A stretch of 64,000 nucleotides of DNA, taken from contig CAJZBQ010000012.1 in the NCBI GenBank assembly GCA_914767885.1, forward strand, positions 1,059,550 through 1,123,549, read 5' to 3'. Position 1 is the stretch's first letter; each line of letters begins with the position of its first letter. The notes beneath the pieces were generated by a model. It did no database searches. It was not told the DNA's origin and saw only the letters and a program-made list of their open reading frames with translations. This stretch comes from Blepharisma stoltei. Its lineage: Eukaryota > Ciliophora > Heterotrichea > Heterotrichida > Blepharismidae. Positions 34,291-45,566 of this stretch are shown in pieces. Both the position numbers and the translations under genes were made by a program.

Positions 34291-34942
34291 GTTAATGGTG
34301 ATAGTGTTGCTAGTGGTGTTAGTGCTGATAGTGTTGCTAGTGTTGCTAGTGATACTAGCATCACTAAACGCAATAATCTAACAGATATGTTGTAACATTT
34401 AACTAACAAGTTGCCATTATCTATGTAAGCTGCTGAAGCCGCTGGCCAGCTTCATTGGTCGGATTTTTCTTTTCCTTCTCTTTTTACTCTTATTCCTATC
34501 CTTCCTGCAGGTTTTCTTCTTATTTCATTTGCACTTCTTCAATTTTTCACCCTTTTGCAGTTCTTGCAGCAATTATTTGTGAGTATTTTTGGCAGGTCTT
34601 TTGATTGATTTTTTGGTTGTCTTTTAATAGGACTTTTTGTAAGCCTTTTTGTTGGGTTTGGTAAGTCTTTTGGTTTGTCTTTTGGGGTTTTTCTCTACAT
34701 TTCCTCCTCTGTAAGTCCTTTTCGCTTTTTACACCTTTCGAAATCTATTTAATGCATTTCTTATTAGTTCCTTTCAAAAAAATTATGGCTGAGCAAATAA
34801 AGCCACAAGGAAAAAGTTGAATTTACTATAAAATATTATCAATGTCTCATATCACTCTTGTATTGATATAAATCGTAGCCATGACTATCTTTAAAAAACA
34901 GAGCTAATCTAATATAATTAATATTTTTAGCTTATCGACTTT
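34291..34942. other. Spacer with GTTGCTAGTG repeat and Lys-rich relic
   Basis: A short GCTAGTG-rich tandem repeat (34285-34370) absent from copy B, then a T-rich segment whose minus strand encodes a Lys-rich low-complexity run, shared with about 47510-47850. No convincing gene. Confidence 0.45.
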
Positions 34943-35539
34943 TTATTGAATACAAACTTCTTTTCTTTCTTTCACTTTGATCTTTGGTATTAAACTCTCA
35001 GCGTTATTTCCAATTAAATGTACTCAGTTTTTGATTTCAAGACTCAAGTATTCAAACACTTCGTTCACATTTATATCCTCTTTTGCACTTGTCTCAAAAA
35101 ATCCAGCTTGTATTCCTTGAGCAAACTCCTTACCCCTTGATTTTTCCACAACTTTATCTTCCCTATCACATTTATTCCCGACTACAACTTTTACGATATT
35201 TTCATAGGCACATTGATTAACAATATTGCCTATATTTTTAGCGCATATGAAAGATTGTTCAGATCTGCAGTCATATGCCAAAATAATCCCTTGTGCAAAC
35301 CTAAAATATGTTTTGAAATTATTGCTGAACCTTGGGTTCCCAACTGTATCTCAAATCTGGAACTTAATTCTCTCATTATCACACTCAATTGTTTTTATTC
35401 TGAAGTCTATAGCGCAGAACATTGACTCTTCGAACATTTGGTCAGCATATCTAATCATCAGAGAAGTTTTGCCAACTCCTGAACCTCCAAGTATAACTAC
35501 TTTAAAGGTATAATCGAATTCATTATCAATTGAAGCCAT
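34943..35539 (-). CDS. Rab-like small GTPase, copy A, switch I damaged
   Basis: ATG 35539 to TAA 34943; 198 residues, TGA read as Trp in the WDTVG and LEIKNW positions. G1 is GGSGVGKTS, G3 WDTVGNPRF (Asn where the catalytic Gln is usual), G4 GNKCD, G5 ETSAK. Relative to the copy at 47999-48601 two codons are missing in switch I: FCTIGIDFRM has become FCAIDFRI, removing the Thr that coordinates Mg2+. No C-terminal Cys pair for prenylation is present. Probably a non-functional duplicate. Confidence 0.8.
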
Positions 35540-35679
35540 TTTATTGTAAATAGTTAAATTGTTTTAGCTTCGGGTCTTTGGAATTAATTAAAGCAAAGTA
35601 TAAGACTTCATATGTTATTTAAAAGACTTTAAATGAATTAGCTACTGCAATTGAAGGGATAAATTTTTTAATCTTGCAC

Positions 35680-36127
35680 ACCTACTTTGAACTGGGAAAA
35701 AAACTAATACAAGCAAACGAATTTTTAAATGACAAATTTTTTACATTTATTTATTTTATTTTTATAAAGAATGGCACAATATTAAAAATGTCAGTTAGGG
35801 ATAGGTCCTAACTCTTGTTAAACCTATCATCCGAGCTTAGTGAGAGAAATCAAACTTATTGAGAGTCTCGGCTTAAGAGAAGAGGTCAGTGCTGAGGCTT
35901 GCACTGGCTAGAGAAGTCTTAAAGGGCTTATTAACTTTAACGGTTTGACGGCTAGGCCGCCCACCTACAGTTATTCAGAGCTGTTAATGTAGCTAGACCC
36001 TCAAGTAAAAGAAGACTAAGGGCATTGTTTAGAGTAATTCATTAAACTTAAACTTAAACATAAAGAATGAATTACAAAATATTAATTAACTGTATGCAGC
36101 TGCTTAAAATAGAATTCTACTTGCATT
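35680..36127. other. Copy-A-specific insertion with GC-elevated island
   Basis: Absent from copy B. Within it, 35775-36040 is GC-richer, begins AATGGCACAAT and contains GGCTAGGCCGCC; it may be a short member of the SINE-like group, but I found no clear target repeats. Confidence 0.4.
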
Positions 36128-36292
36128 TCCTCCATTTAATTAGGTTAAAAAATATTTATATAAAAAACGCATTTTATTTAGAAAATATTCAATTGATAAA
36201 TACAATTTATTCTGATTAAAAGGGGTTTAATTTACCAAAAGTATTGAAATTTACCTATTTTGTTCCATTTAAAGGAAGAAGGAGTTACGCAC
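36128..36292. mobile_element. Family-2 MITE, degraded
   Basis: The right end carries GGGGTTTAATTTACCAAAA, GAAATTTACCTATTTTG and CCATTTAAAGG..GGAG|TTA, matching the right arms at 60105-60170 and 2140-2186. The left end is weak (CTCCATTTAATTAGG). Confidence 0.55.
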
Positions 36293-36630
36293 TATGCATT
36301 AGTTTTGCTTCTTGCTCAAAATTTCAATATTTTTTAATTATTTTACTTCTAATGATTAGATTTGATTCCAATTTTGTATAGGCTTGAGATTATCTTCTGA
36401 AAAACTACTTAATTTTGGCTGATCAGAATCAAACCTTTTCAGATAAATTCCTTTTTTGAATTATAATAAATTTGATTTGTAAATTTTTTCCTTAGACTTT
36501 TCTTTTTAAACTCAAAGCGATAAGTTTTATACATCTATTTTAGGTGCATTCAGAAATGAAAATCACAGAAATGTATATTTATATTTAAACTTAAGCTCTA
36601 GTCGATAGCAGCATTTCTATCTTTTTCTCA

Positions 36631-36951
36631 CTCCCTCCCTCCGTGAGCGAACAAAGAAATCTTGTTCGCTCACAGAGGGTTTTTTTTTTTTAAAATTTTG
36701 TTTTCAAAATTTAAAAAAATTCCACCTCTCAAAAATTGGAAAGCAAATATTAATTTAATTTGTAAAAATTTATGTTTTAAATGCAATTTGCTTATAATTA
36801 AACAGAATTAGGGAAAGATTTCATGATACTAGTTATCACTTATATATATTTTTTTTTCCAAAAAAAAATTTGTTCGATTACGAGGTGGGTTTTTTGGGCA
36901 AAAAATAGGGATTTTTCTAATGGTTTTGTTCGCTCACAGGGGGTAGGAGAG
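36631..36951 (-). mobile_element. Family-1 MITE, inverted orientation
   Basis: A 321-bp element with the CTCCGTGAGCGAACAAA inverted pair at the left and the direct pair at the right, i.e. the same asymmetric layout reversed. It is flanked by TCA on both sides (36628-36630 and 36952-36954). Confidence 0.85.
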
Positions 36952-37559
36952 TCAGTCAAATAAATACTCCAACGCTTAACCACTGCAAATCACTCCATAT
37001 CACAGCATTCAAATTCCATCAGAATCCCATGTGCATCCACACTGTTGAAAATTTTGGCTGTGAATTGCATAACCTACTTGCGAGTCTTAGACAGACCATC
37101 AAAAACCAAAAATTTGTTTGAGACTCACTGGATCTCCAGCTTTCCTCGTTCCACAATGTATAAAAATTCCATGCGTGATTTCCATGCAATTGCAGCTCCA
37201 TCTGAATATTTTTAGTTTTCTTTTATTCATCAACAGATTTTAAGCAGAGGAAATCATTTTTCAAACTCCTCCACATCAATTGCGTATCATTTATTCAAAA
37301 ATCTCGCAGGATAACCCTTCCTAATTTGGCCCGAAAATCCATTATATAATCAAAGAGTATAAAACAAAAAATTAAGCTCCAGAATCATAACACTTGCATA
37401 AATGATTGACTTCAACACAGACTACTTGAGGCAGATTTAATTTAATTGCGTTAATAGACTTAAATTTTAAATTAAATATCTTTATTAAAATTATCCCAGC
37501 GTACTTTCTTCATAACCTTTTTATCTAAATCAAACTTTCAATATTCTTATCATAACTTC
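36952..37559. other. Spacer with possible gene relic on the minus strand
   Basis: A minus-strand open stretch (about 37201 down to 36950, reading TGA as Trp) runs into the MITE; an upstream block DFRAKLGRVILRDF is separated from it by a stop. Neither is recognised. Confidence 0.3.
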
Positions 37560-38060
37560 CTAGAATATATATTCCTCCTTTATTATATGTGCAGATATGT
37601 TAAAAGGAAAAATAATCAAGGCTTGATTTCCTATTTTTTTCCAAGTGTACTCATCTCCAATTTCACTTTCATAGATATAATCAAGTTCGAACTCAATCAC
37701 ATACAATCTCTCTGCATTTATCAGATACTTTCTAGTATCAATTGCAAAATAATGAGGAATTGTCGAGAAAGAGTCCAGATCTACAGAATATACCAAAATG
37801 TGTCTATCGCACATTCCAGTAAGAATATTCCCATTAAATACTGTACTTTGACAATCGAAATCAGCTTCTGATAATGGAACTAGTTTAATTCATTGGTTTT
37901 TATACAAATCAAATCTGCTTGATAGAGTCAACCAATTGAAATCATCCCTCCCTCCAAAACAGTAAACATTTCTATTGAAAAATATATAGCTTTTTGATTA
38001 AATAGTCTTAAATATTGTGTCTCAGTCGTCACGAAGCTTGAGAGTATATTTAATTATATC
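37560..38060 (-). pseudogene. Kelch-like domain fragment
   Basis: The minus strand reads NVYCFGGRDDFNWLTLSSRFDLYKN then WIKLVPL ... FNGNILTGMCDRHILVYSVD, the CFGG...FDL.xxxW pattern of kelch repeats. It lacks an N-terminal start and is shifted once near 37990. A second decayed copy lies at 58980-59400. Confidence 0.6.
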
Positions 38061-38447
38061 TGAAAAGGTCTGCTAACCCATAAATGGACAGCAATTATAG
38101 GCTAGGAGCCTTAATCTTCTTTCAGGATTTATTTAACCTCATGCAAAAAGTGGAGCTCGGAATTAGAAAGGGGAAGCAGAGTACATATTGCTTGATTTTT
38201 ATCTACCAGTACGATCACTTAGATAATCAGGCAACTCTCCTGGTGAAACTGGAAAGTACGTTCAAGACATAGAGACGAGAAAATCCATTTTTGTAGAAGC
38301 TGAAAGCCAGCTGTCAAAATCGGAAATATCCAAAGCCAAGGAACCATTCAGGGACTAAGCCATGGCTAATTTGAAAACCCGAAGGAGGGGCGCAGGCTCA
38401 TGCGGATCATGCATAGTGATGCTAAAGGGAGGGAGATTTTTAACTAA

Positions 38448-38829
38448 CTCCCCCCCCTTTAAATTGAAACAAAATATAGGTAAAATTCCTACTTTTTGGG
38501 GAAATTACCCCCCCCTTTAAATTGAAACAAAATTTTATTATAATAGAAAATTTTATAGGTAAAAATCATTATTTTATATGTAAATACGTTAATACCCTAT
38601 TTAATATGCTTCAAACATATAAGATTTAGAAATTAAACTCTATTTTGTCCAATTGTCATGGGGAGAGTTAGAAGAATACCATTGTCTCTTTAAATTTATA
38701 TATAATTTATTTTCTATAAAATTTTATCTCTGAAAAAATTTTTATATATAAATTTTTTATATAAAAAATTTTCTTAACCCCCTTTAAATTGAAACAAAAT
38801 TTTTTTTTTCAATTTAAAAGGGGGGGGAG
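38448..38829 (+). mobile_element. Family-2 MITE, best copy
   Basis: A 382-bp element, CTCCCCCCCCTTTAAATTG...GGGGAG, flanked by TAA on both sides (38445-38447 and 38830-38832). The left end has two direct copies of CCCTTTAAATTGAAACAAAA about 45 bp apart; the right end has an inverted pair. This is the same design as family 1 with a different motif. Confidence 0.85.
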
Positions 38830-39029
38830 TAAGTTGATTGAATAGTCTCAATAGTTATAAAATATGAATCATTTTATTTTAATTCCTAATTAACGAGAGT
38901 ATAGCAGAAGAACCGTGGCAAGGAGTTCCAGATGGCTTAATATTTTTTAAAAAAAATTTATTTCAAAAAGAATCATTCTTTAAGAGGAAAATACAAATAG
39001 AATAAATAATAAATTCCAGATGGAAGTTC

Positions 39030-39663
39030 TCTGATTTTAAAATTTCAATCAATTATCAATGCAAGTCCTGATGTTGGGTTATCATTGCCAAAGCTTAATA
39101 GCTCACCATTTGGAAGTCGAGCAATGCACGTGCTGAAGTTCAAAGGCTCTGGAGTTTCCAATACTTTCACATACTCATTTTCACTTTCAGTGCCGTAAAT
39201 ATGGAATTTAGTTCTTTTATACATATACTCAAATAATAAAGAGATGTGATCTTACTATATAGTACCTTCACAGCTATTGATAGATATTGACATCCTTTTA
39301 ATTTAAGAGACCATTTGATATTCGATTACTTCGATTTTGAGATATCTGACCTAGAATAAGAAAAATCCAATGGGCTTTGATGATTAATAAATTGGATAAA
39401 GGTCTATAATGATGGAGACCTAATATACGCTGATATAGCTCTAATAAGCTTTTTTTAGTGCTGGATCTGAAATTGATTACTTACTCTTATACGATGAGCT
39501 AATTTTCCTGAAATCTTGCTTTGTTTCGAGGTTGCTGGTTTGATTTAAAATCGCAGATATTTTAACAGATTGCTCTTGAGCACTTAATTGATTATTTAGA
39601 GTGGCCTAATTGAATTCCTTTTGGCTACTTTTTAATTTTTTAGTTATTAGCTTACTCGCCATT
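39030..39663 (-). pseudogene. Kelch/coiled protein 5' and internal fragments
   Basis: From 39663 the minus strand opens MASKLITKKLKSSQKEFN, then TAG, then a Gln-rich coil, and soon a stop. A separate piece at 39030-39200 encodes FSTCIARLPNGELLSFGND, a kelch-type strand pair. Together they look like a broken coil-plus-kelch gene ending just where duplication copy B begins. Confidence 0.45.
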
Positions 39664-40387
39664 TTAATGTATATATCGAAGCTGGAGGAAATACTAGATT
39701 TAGGCGACAGCAAAAGCCTGAAGATTAAAGAGTTCATAGAAGCCAAATATAAGGATTATCTCAATAATTTGCCTAAAGAGTAATTATAATAATGCTTGAT
39801 AATTTTCTTAAGGACTGGAAAATATAACGCTTCTCAAAATTCTGAGTGATTATTCTACCATTTTAAAAAATTTATGGAATAATCCAACAATATAGTCCAG
39901 GGCAGCTTCTAGCTTGCCTTGGGTCAGAAGCTGCTTACTGAATGTTTGGAGTTGTTTGCCAGCAACTATCGAGTAAAAAATAAATAAAATTAAAAATGCA
40001 CTGCTCAATTCGTGAATTTTGGGCGCTAGTTATAGCCTAGAGTGAGCTATAAAATGTTTTAGGTTAAAAAGCAGCTTTTTATCTAACCTACACCCTTGAA
40101 GAGCAAATAAATATACAAAAAAATTTTTTGATTAAGAATATTAATAGTTAAATGATCTTATTATTATATTTTAAAATTATTGCAAATTATATTTTTAAAT
40201 CATTGAAGTATTTTTAATAAATTCAAAAATAATTAGATTAAGCAAATGGAAATCGGAATTATTAATTTTATATTGATAGAAATAATTGAGCTTCTCTCGG
40301 AACAAAATTTTTTTAATTTCTTCCTATTGAGATGTATTTTAGTCAGAATTTTATCCATTTTAGCAGGTGAATAATAAATATATTAAT

Positions 40388-41151
40388 ATGAATTCTGATT
40401 CCTCAGATTCAGCCTACTCCCAGGGCTGTGTCCTACTAGAGGGTTCCTACTATGACCCAATTGGAAAATTCAATTTGACTGCGGAAGGCTGCTTAATTGA
40501 ATTTTTAAAGAGTCAAGAACCTTCAACCTTATTTAATATGGAACAACACGTGTCCTCTCGTATAGAATTATTACGAGACCCAAAAGGGAAAAAATACGTG
40601 CAAAGCCCAGAGCAGCTCACTAGATCAACCTTAATCAGAAATAAGCAAATTTTCCAAATGAATCAATATGAGAATTGGACCTTGATTGTAAATCATAATT
40701 AGGAACAAAATTTGGAAAGCTTTGTAAATAAACAAATTCGTATTATCTTAAAATACGCTATCCCTGCAAGCAACTTAAAATATATAATATTTAATTTGCA
40801 TATAAAACTAAAAATAATATAATTTTATGTTAAAAAATGTATTTTTATATCCAAGAAAATAAGAAAAATTTGGAGAAAAATAAGGATTTAAGTGAGATTG
40901 AGAAAGATGGTGAAAATTTAGACATATCCAAGAATTGCTTCTGCCCTATATTTTATGGTGAGCCAAAATTAAAATTTATTGAAAATTAAATTTTATCCAA
41001 TCAGTGAGCAATAGTATTTAAAAAACAAAACTTTATATTCAGATGCCTACTTGAGATCGATGAAATCTCAGCTTCTGGAAATGATGAAAGCCAAAATCTC
41101 AAAAGACTAATTGATGAAGCATATCAGACTCTATTTATAGAGCGTAAATAA
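40388..41151 (+). pseudogene. Small repeated-family protein, copy 6, with in-frame TAG
   Basis: Nearly identical to copy 4 at 27565. TAG at 40700-40702 lies in the same place, followed by EQNLESFVNKQIRIILKYA, then copy-specific indels and the same tail (LLEIDEISASGNDESQN ... ERK at about 41036-41151). Same interpretation: pseudogene, or a gene with an internal eliminated segment. Confidence 0.6.
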
Positions 41152-41228
41152 TTGATTTGCTCTCCATTGTTCTTCTAATTTCTGTTTACATGAGTAAAGC
41201 ACCATTCATGATTTTTTGGCAACTCTTA

Positions 41229-43065
41229 CTCCCCCCCCCCCCCTCCGTGAGCGAACAAAACCATTAGAAAAATCCCTATTTTTTGGTCAAAAACCCACCC
41301 TCCGTGAGCGAACAAAAAATTTTTTTACATATAATTTTATATATAGTTTATTATATCTATATTTAATACAAATAAAGAGGATAATATTGAAAATAATTAT
41401 TAAGTTTGTTTGATATATTATTCAAAGGGTTAAAAAAAAGAATACCATAAGTGAAAAGGTTGAATTTAACAATTTTTAAATTTAAGACAAAAAAATGAAT
41501 AGAAGAAATCGATTAGATAATTAACTTCTTCATATTAACTTGATGGCTGAAAATCTTTGGATGATTAACGCCATAAGAACCCGTCAACTCAAATGATTTT
41601 CTGACAAGTTGAGGGCTTACAGCATCTCACGCCTTTGAAGCAATGTTTATCAGTTGCTGGCGATCAAGAGCTTTGAGGTTTCCAGTTCTTTTCGATCTTC
41701 TTTCAATCTGCTCTGTTTGGAATTTGATTCTGAAATCTGTTGTTTTTGATTTGAAATTTGCAATTACCAGTGCGTCAAGTGGTTGCAAATACTTTGTGCA
41801 CCCTCCAGGGATCACAATTTTGGTTGCATCTAAATCTGAAATTGCATTAGAAATCATGATAGTTTTATGACTTCCAGCCTGATCATAAATCAGCAGTTGG
41901 TTTTCTCGTCTCAATATTGTTCTGAGGTAGTCATTAAGAATCTGGTCAGAAATGTAGCCAGATTTATTTGATTTTATGATGACATTTTCTGGAATATTCA
42001 GTCTTTCTCTTACAAGGTTCGGGATCTGGCCATTTTTCTCTTGAAAAATGAGCAAGCAGGCATTTTTTTCTCCATCAGCTCTAATCATAAGCATAACAGT
42101 GATAAAATGGTTCATTTTAGCTGATTGAAGGCCTAGAATTCGTTGAGTTCCCTTGAAATCATAAGTGAACTTGCTTTTTACATCTCAATCAAATCTCGTT
42201 TCATCGAAATTGTAAATGTTAGATGGAACGAATTGAGGAAGCAATGACGCTAAATCATCTAGGTATTGCCTGACAAGTTCTGCCTCTTTTTCGATTGGCT
42301 TAATGCTTGAGGCATTGATTTTTCTGAAAGATAAATTATTTCTGGTCCTAAATCCTTGCCACCATTTATCTCCACAGCCGAATCGCGCCAATCCCATTTC
42401 TGCCGCCAAACTTTTTGCTTTCTCCTCAATCGTTGATCTGAGAACCTGAATACCTTGCTCACGGATTGCAGTAAACCAATGAACTAGTTCTTTCTCTAGC
42501 TCTGGAAATTGAGTGAAGCTTTCTAATTTTAATTTTTATCAGATTTTACTGATTTCTTCAACTCATCAAGCTTATTCACCCATTCGGAAATCGAGCTAAA
42601 GGAGTTGACATGAAACTTTGCAGCAACATCTCTCATGCTCATCTCATTTTGGTGTTGAATGTAAAATTCAGCAATTTCAACTTTCTGCCAAATTTCAATG
42701 TACTTTCTTTTCCCTTTGTACATTTTTATTATGATTTATAGAGAATTTGCTTATTATATTAAATAAGAAAATATATAAAATATTTTAACTGAATGCATAT
42801 ATTTATTACTAATAGGTTTATTGATTATTAAATTATTGAAAAATTAAGCTGTGTTTTACCTTTAATCAAATGGTATTCTTTTTTTTTTGGGAAATTCCCT
42901 TACTCTCCCCCCATAATATTTTTAAAAATAATTTTTTCAACTTATAAAAAAATATTATTTTACAATTAAAAATTTATATATATAATTTTTTTTAAAAAAT
43001 AAAAATTAATCCCCCTCCGTGAGCGAACAAAAATTTTTTGTTCGCTCACGGAGGGGGGGGGGGAG
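41229..43065 (-). mobile_element. Full-length Pogo-type DNA transposon
   Basis: 1,837 bp with family-1 termini: two direct TCCGTGAGCGAACAAAA motifs at the left (41242-41310) and an inverted pair at the right (about 43013-43055). It is flanked by TTA on the left and TTTA on the right. It carries one transposase gene on the minus strand. It is the likely autonomous relative of all the CTCCGTGAGCG MITEs in the window. Confidence 0.9.
41513..42723 (-). CDS. Pogo/Tigger-type DDD transposase, one frameshift
   Basis: ATG 42723 to TAA 41513. The N-terminal ~60 residues form a helix-turn-helix of CENP-B/Psq type (EMSMRDVAAKFHVN). After a single shift in an A-rich run near 42530 the frame continues without further stops. 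The catalytic domain has NFDETRFDW (first Asp), IYDQAGSHKT (second Asp) and QPLDALVIANFK (third Asp), the DDD arrangement of pogo elements. TGA is read as Trp at about 42187 and 41628. The shift probably inactivates this copy unless it is bypassed; otherwise it is unusually well kept. Confidence 0.85.
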
Positions 43066-43165
43066 TTTAGTAATAATATTCCATTTCTTCTGCCTAAAAG
43101 TTTTTTTGCAAATAAAGAAGTGATTTTTATCCTACTTCTCATTTTAAAATTTGCATTAAACATTA

Positions 43166-43417
43166 CTCCCCTTCAGTGAGCGAACAAAATATTTTTTATG
43201 AAAAAAATTTCTGATATAAGTGCTAATTATTATAATAAATTTCGAGCTAGTTTGTGTTTAATTTTAAACAGCTTGCACTTCAAAATATAAATTTTAAAAA
43301 TTAAATAAGTACTTGCTTTCCAATTTGGCGAATTGGGATTTTTTTAAATTTCGGAAAAAAAAAACTTAACCCCCTTCAATGAGAGGGCAAAAATTTTTTG
43401 TTCGCTCAAGGGGGGAA
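43166..43417 (+). mobile_element. Family-1 MITE with empty site in copy A
   Basis: A ~252-bp element, CTCCCCTTCAGTGAGCG ... TTGTTCGCTCAAGGGGGG, left flank TTA, right flank CTA. In copy A the site (about 28621) is a single TTA in matching sequence, so the insertion postdates the duplication. Confidence 0.85.
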
Positions 43418-44134
43418 CTAGCAATAAAATTTTAAGATTGAATTTAAATCCCAATTCGATCGCAATAGAAGTTTAACTTATCAAAAAATTATATTAATTA
43501 TGCAGATAAAAGTAAGCAGCAGTAGTTAAAGTAAGAAGTTAAAAATTAATAATAATAATAATAATGTTTAGACTGAATTCTGCTTGATGCTGTTGAGTTA
43601 TAAAATCATTTTGATATTTTAATGGCAACTTTAGAATTTGAAAAGTGCTTGCTTTAATTTTTTCAGCAAAAATATGCAAAAATTCAATTTTCAGGTAGCT
43701 TTGATCATAAAATCCTGATGTTAGATCATTTTTGGCTTAATAAATTTATAGTTACTTCTGCTATCCCAATGCTTTTTTGTTATAGATGTTCTTGAAACTT
43801 TAATCTTCTTACCATTTATATTTTAGATAAGCATAGCAATAGAGAAACATTATTTAAAACTTCTGATTCAAGATATGCAAAACAATTATGGTGATATCAT
43901 AAATTTTAATTCATTTTTACCCTTCAAATTATTAACGTGACTAATCTACTAATCATCAATCAATTAAATTAAAAATTGTCAAATAAAGGCTCTTTGCGTT
44001 AATAAATGATTTTTACAATAAGATCAAATTATTACAACTCCATCATTAATTTGTTAGCATTATTTTATTTTTATTTTTCGACTCAGCAGACTTTCAGAAT
44101 ATATTTTTATCTGATTAACAGCTTCAATCAACTA

Positions 44135-44307
44135 TAGAGGTTTCCTCTATATAGCGCTGAAAGCGCAGACATTTTCCCAGGAGCTTTCCAAGTTCGTCGG
44201 ACCAAATCGCTTTTTGGTCCGACCAAGGCATTGATTTGGTGCAACCAACCGATAAAATTCCGATCAGAATTTATCGGCCTTACAGCGCCAAACATAGGAA
44301 ACTTCTA
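44135..44307. mobile_element. 173-bp MITE with TA flanks
   Basis: The ends TAGAGGTTTCCT and, reversed, TAGAAGTTTCCT extend as an imperfect ~25-bp inverted repeat to GCGCTG. It contains an internal palindrome GTCGGACC...GGTCCGAC. It is flanked by TA (44133-44134 and 44308-44309). Copy A has no insert at the matching site near 29890. Confidence 0.8.
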
Positions 44308-45136
44308 TACTTCGACTTGTAACTGGAAATTCCAGTTTTTCATTAGTTTTGTAATACTACTGGCGCGGCTTTATTCAACTTATTGGATGCAAACAAGAGC
44401 CTATTAACCCTAGAAGCTTGGAAGTCTTATATTCCAGTCTGTAAAAATTGATAATTTGTTTAAACCTTGCAATAATAAATTTTACCAATATTAATTATTC
44501 CAATTTCCTGATAGCAAGAATAATTAAAAACTCATTTTATAATAATTTTATACAATAGATTCTCTCTTTGACAGCATCAACTAATACCTTAGAAAATCAG
44601 ACTAAAAGCTTTTAAGTGTGTCATTTTCAGTTTAAATTGACGAAGTTTGAGTCGTTTAATGATAAATAAATTCTCAAAAAGAAGAAATATAAATTTTATT
44701 TTTAAATAATATAATTTTTACATGAGAGTAAAGCAATTTGATAGATTAATAATAAGGAAATGACATTTTGCTAATATAAATTTTAGAGTTACAATTCTCG
44801 CCATGTATAAGAAAGTATGCTTTATAATAAGAATAGACTAAACCTCAGTGTAAAAATTGAAAAGCAAAGGCTAAACTAATTCTTTTTGCAATTTTATGAA
44901 TTTAAATGATTTTTTTGCATTTTAATGTATAAAAACTTTTCTATGCCAAATTAAATAAAAATTGGTATTCAAATAAAATTTCCAGATAATTTCTCAAACC
45001 CTATTTTATTATAACAATTCATAGTGATAAAAATCAAGCTAAGCCCAGATTTATAATGGCTAATTGTATTTCAAAATAAGGATTATATGTTTCAGATAAA
45101 CAATTTTCAATGAAGTTTTGATTCAATCTTTGGAAT

Positions 45137-45344
45137 CGATACTTCTGCTTTCCAAGGCAGTAGGGTCTCAAGAAGACGAAGGAAAGAAATCCGAGCTGTA
45201 CAGCTGCCCAGCAAATCTTTTCCCAGTCGATCAAGATGGAACCGGAGACGGCGCAAAACTGGTGAACCCTCGGGTCAGTGGTGACCGCGTTAACAATATG
45301 GCATAGCCTTCTAGTGATAATGGTAATGGTTTAATCTTTGGAAT
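45137..45344. mobile_element. 208-bp GC-rich insertion H
   Basis: Flanked by perfect 12-bp repeats AATCTTTGGAAT (45125-45136 and 45333-45344). Copy A at about 31253 has the sequence once. The 12-bp duplication and composition suggest a truncated retroposon. ORFs across it are not genes. Confidence 0.75.
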
Positions 45345-45566
45345 TTAACCTTCGAAATAAAGTAATAAATTTGATAATATTTTTACTGAATTTCTTATCA
45401 TAAATTAAATTGTCAAAGAAGTAATTCTTATTTTTAATCAGCAAAAATTAATAGTGGGATTAAATTGAAAATAATAAAACTATAAATCGATTAAGGTTAA
45501 ATTTCATATTGGGTTAAATTAAATTAATCTAACTTTTAGGTTACAATTTCATTATTAGCTTTATAA

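Larger units (their letters stand above)
26892..36600 (+). repeat. Segmental duplication, copy A
   Basis: Colinear with 39673-49000. Shared landmarks in order: the 3' end of small-family copy 3, the 27565/40388 small-family gene, a Pogo-type insertion site, AT-rich spacer, the 31488/45567 small-family gene, a decayed Rab fragment, the Rab-like gene, and a 3' spacer ending near TTGGCTGATCAGAATC. Copy-specific here are SINE-like element E (28720-29351), the insertion at 30420-30904, the 84-bp palindrome, the MULE block (about 31743-34100), and 35680-36290. Confidence 0.85.
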
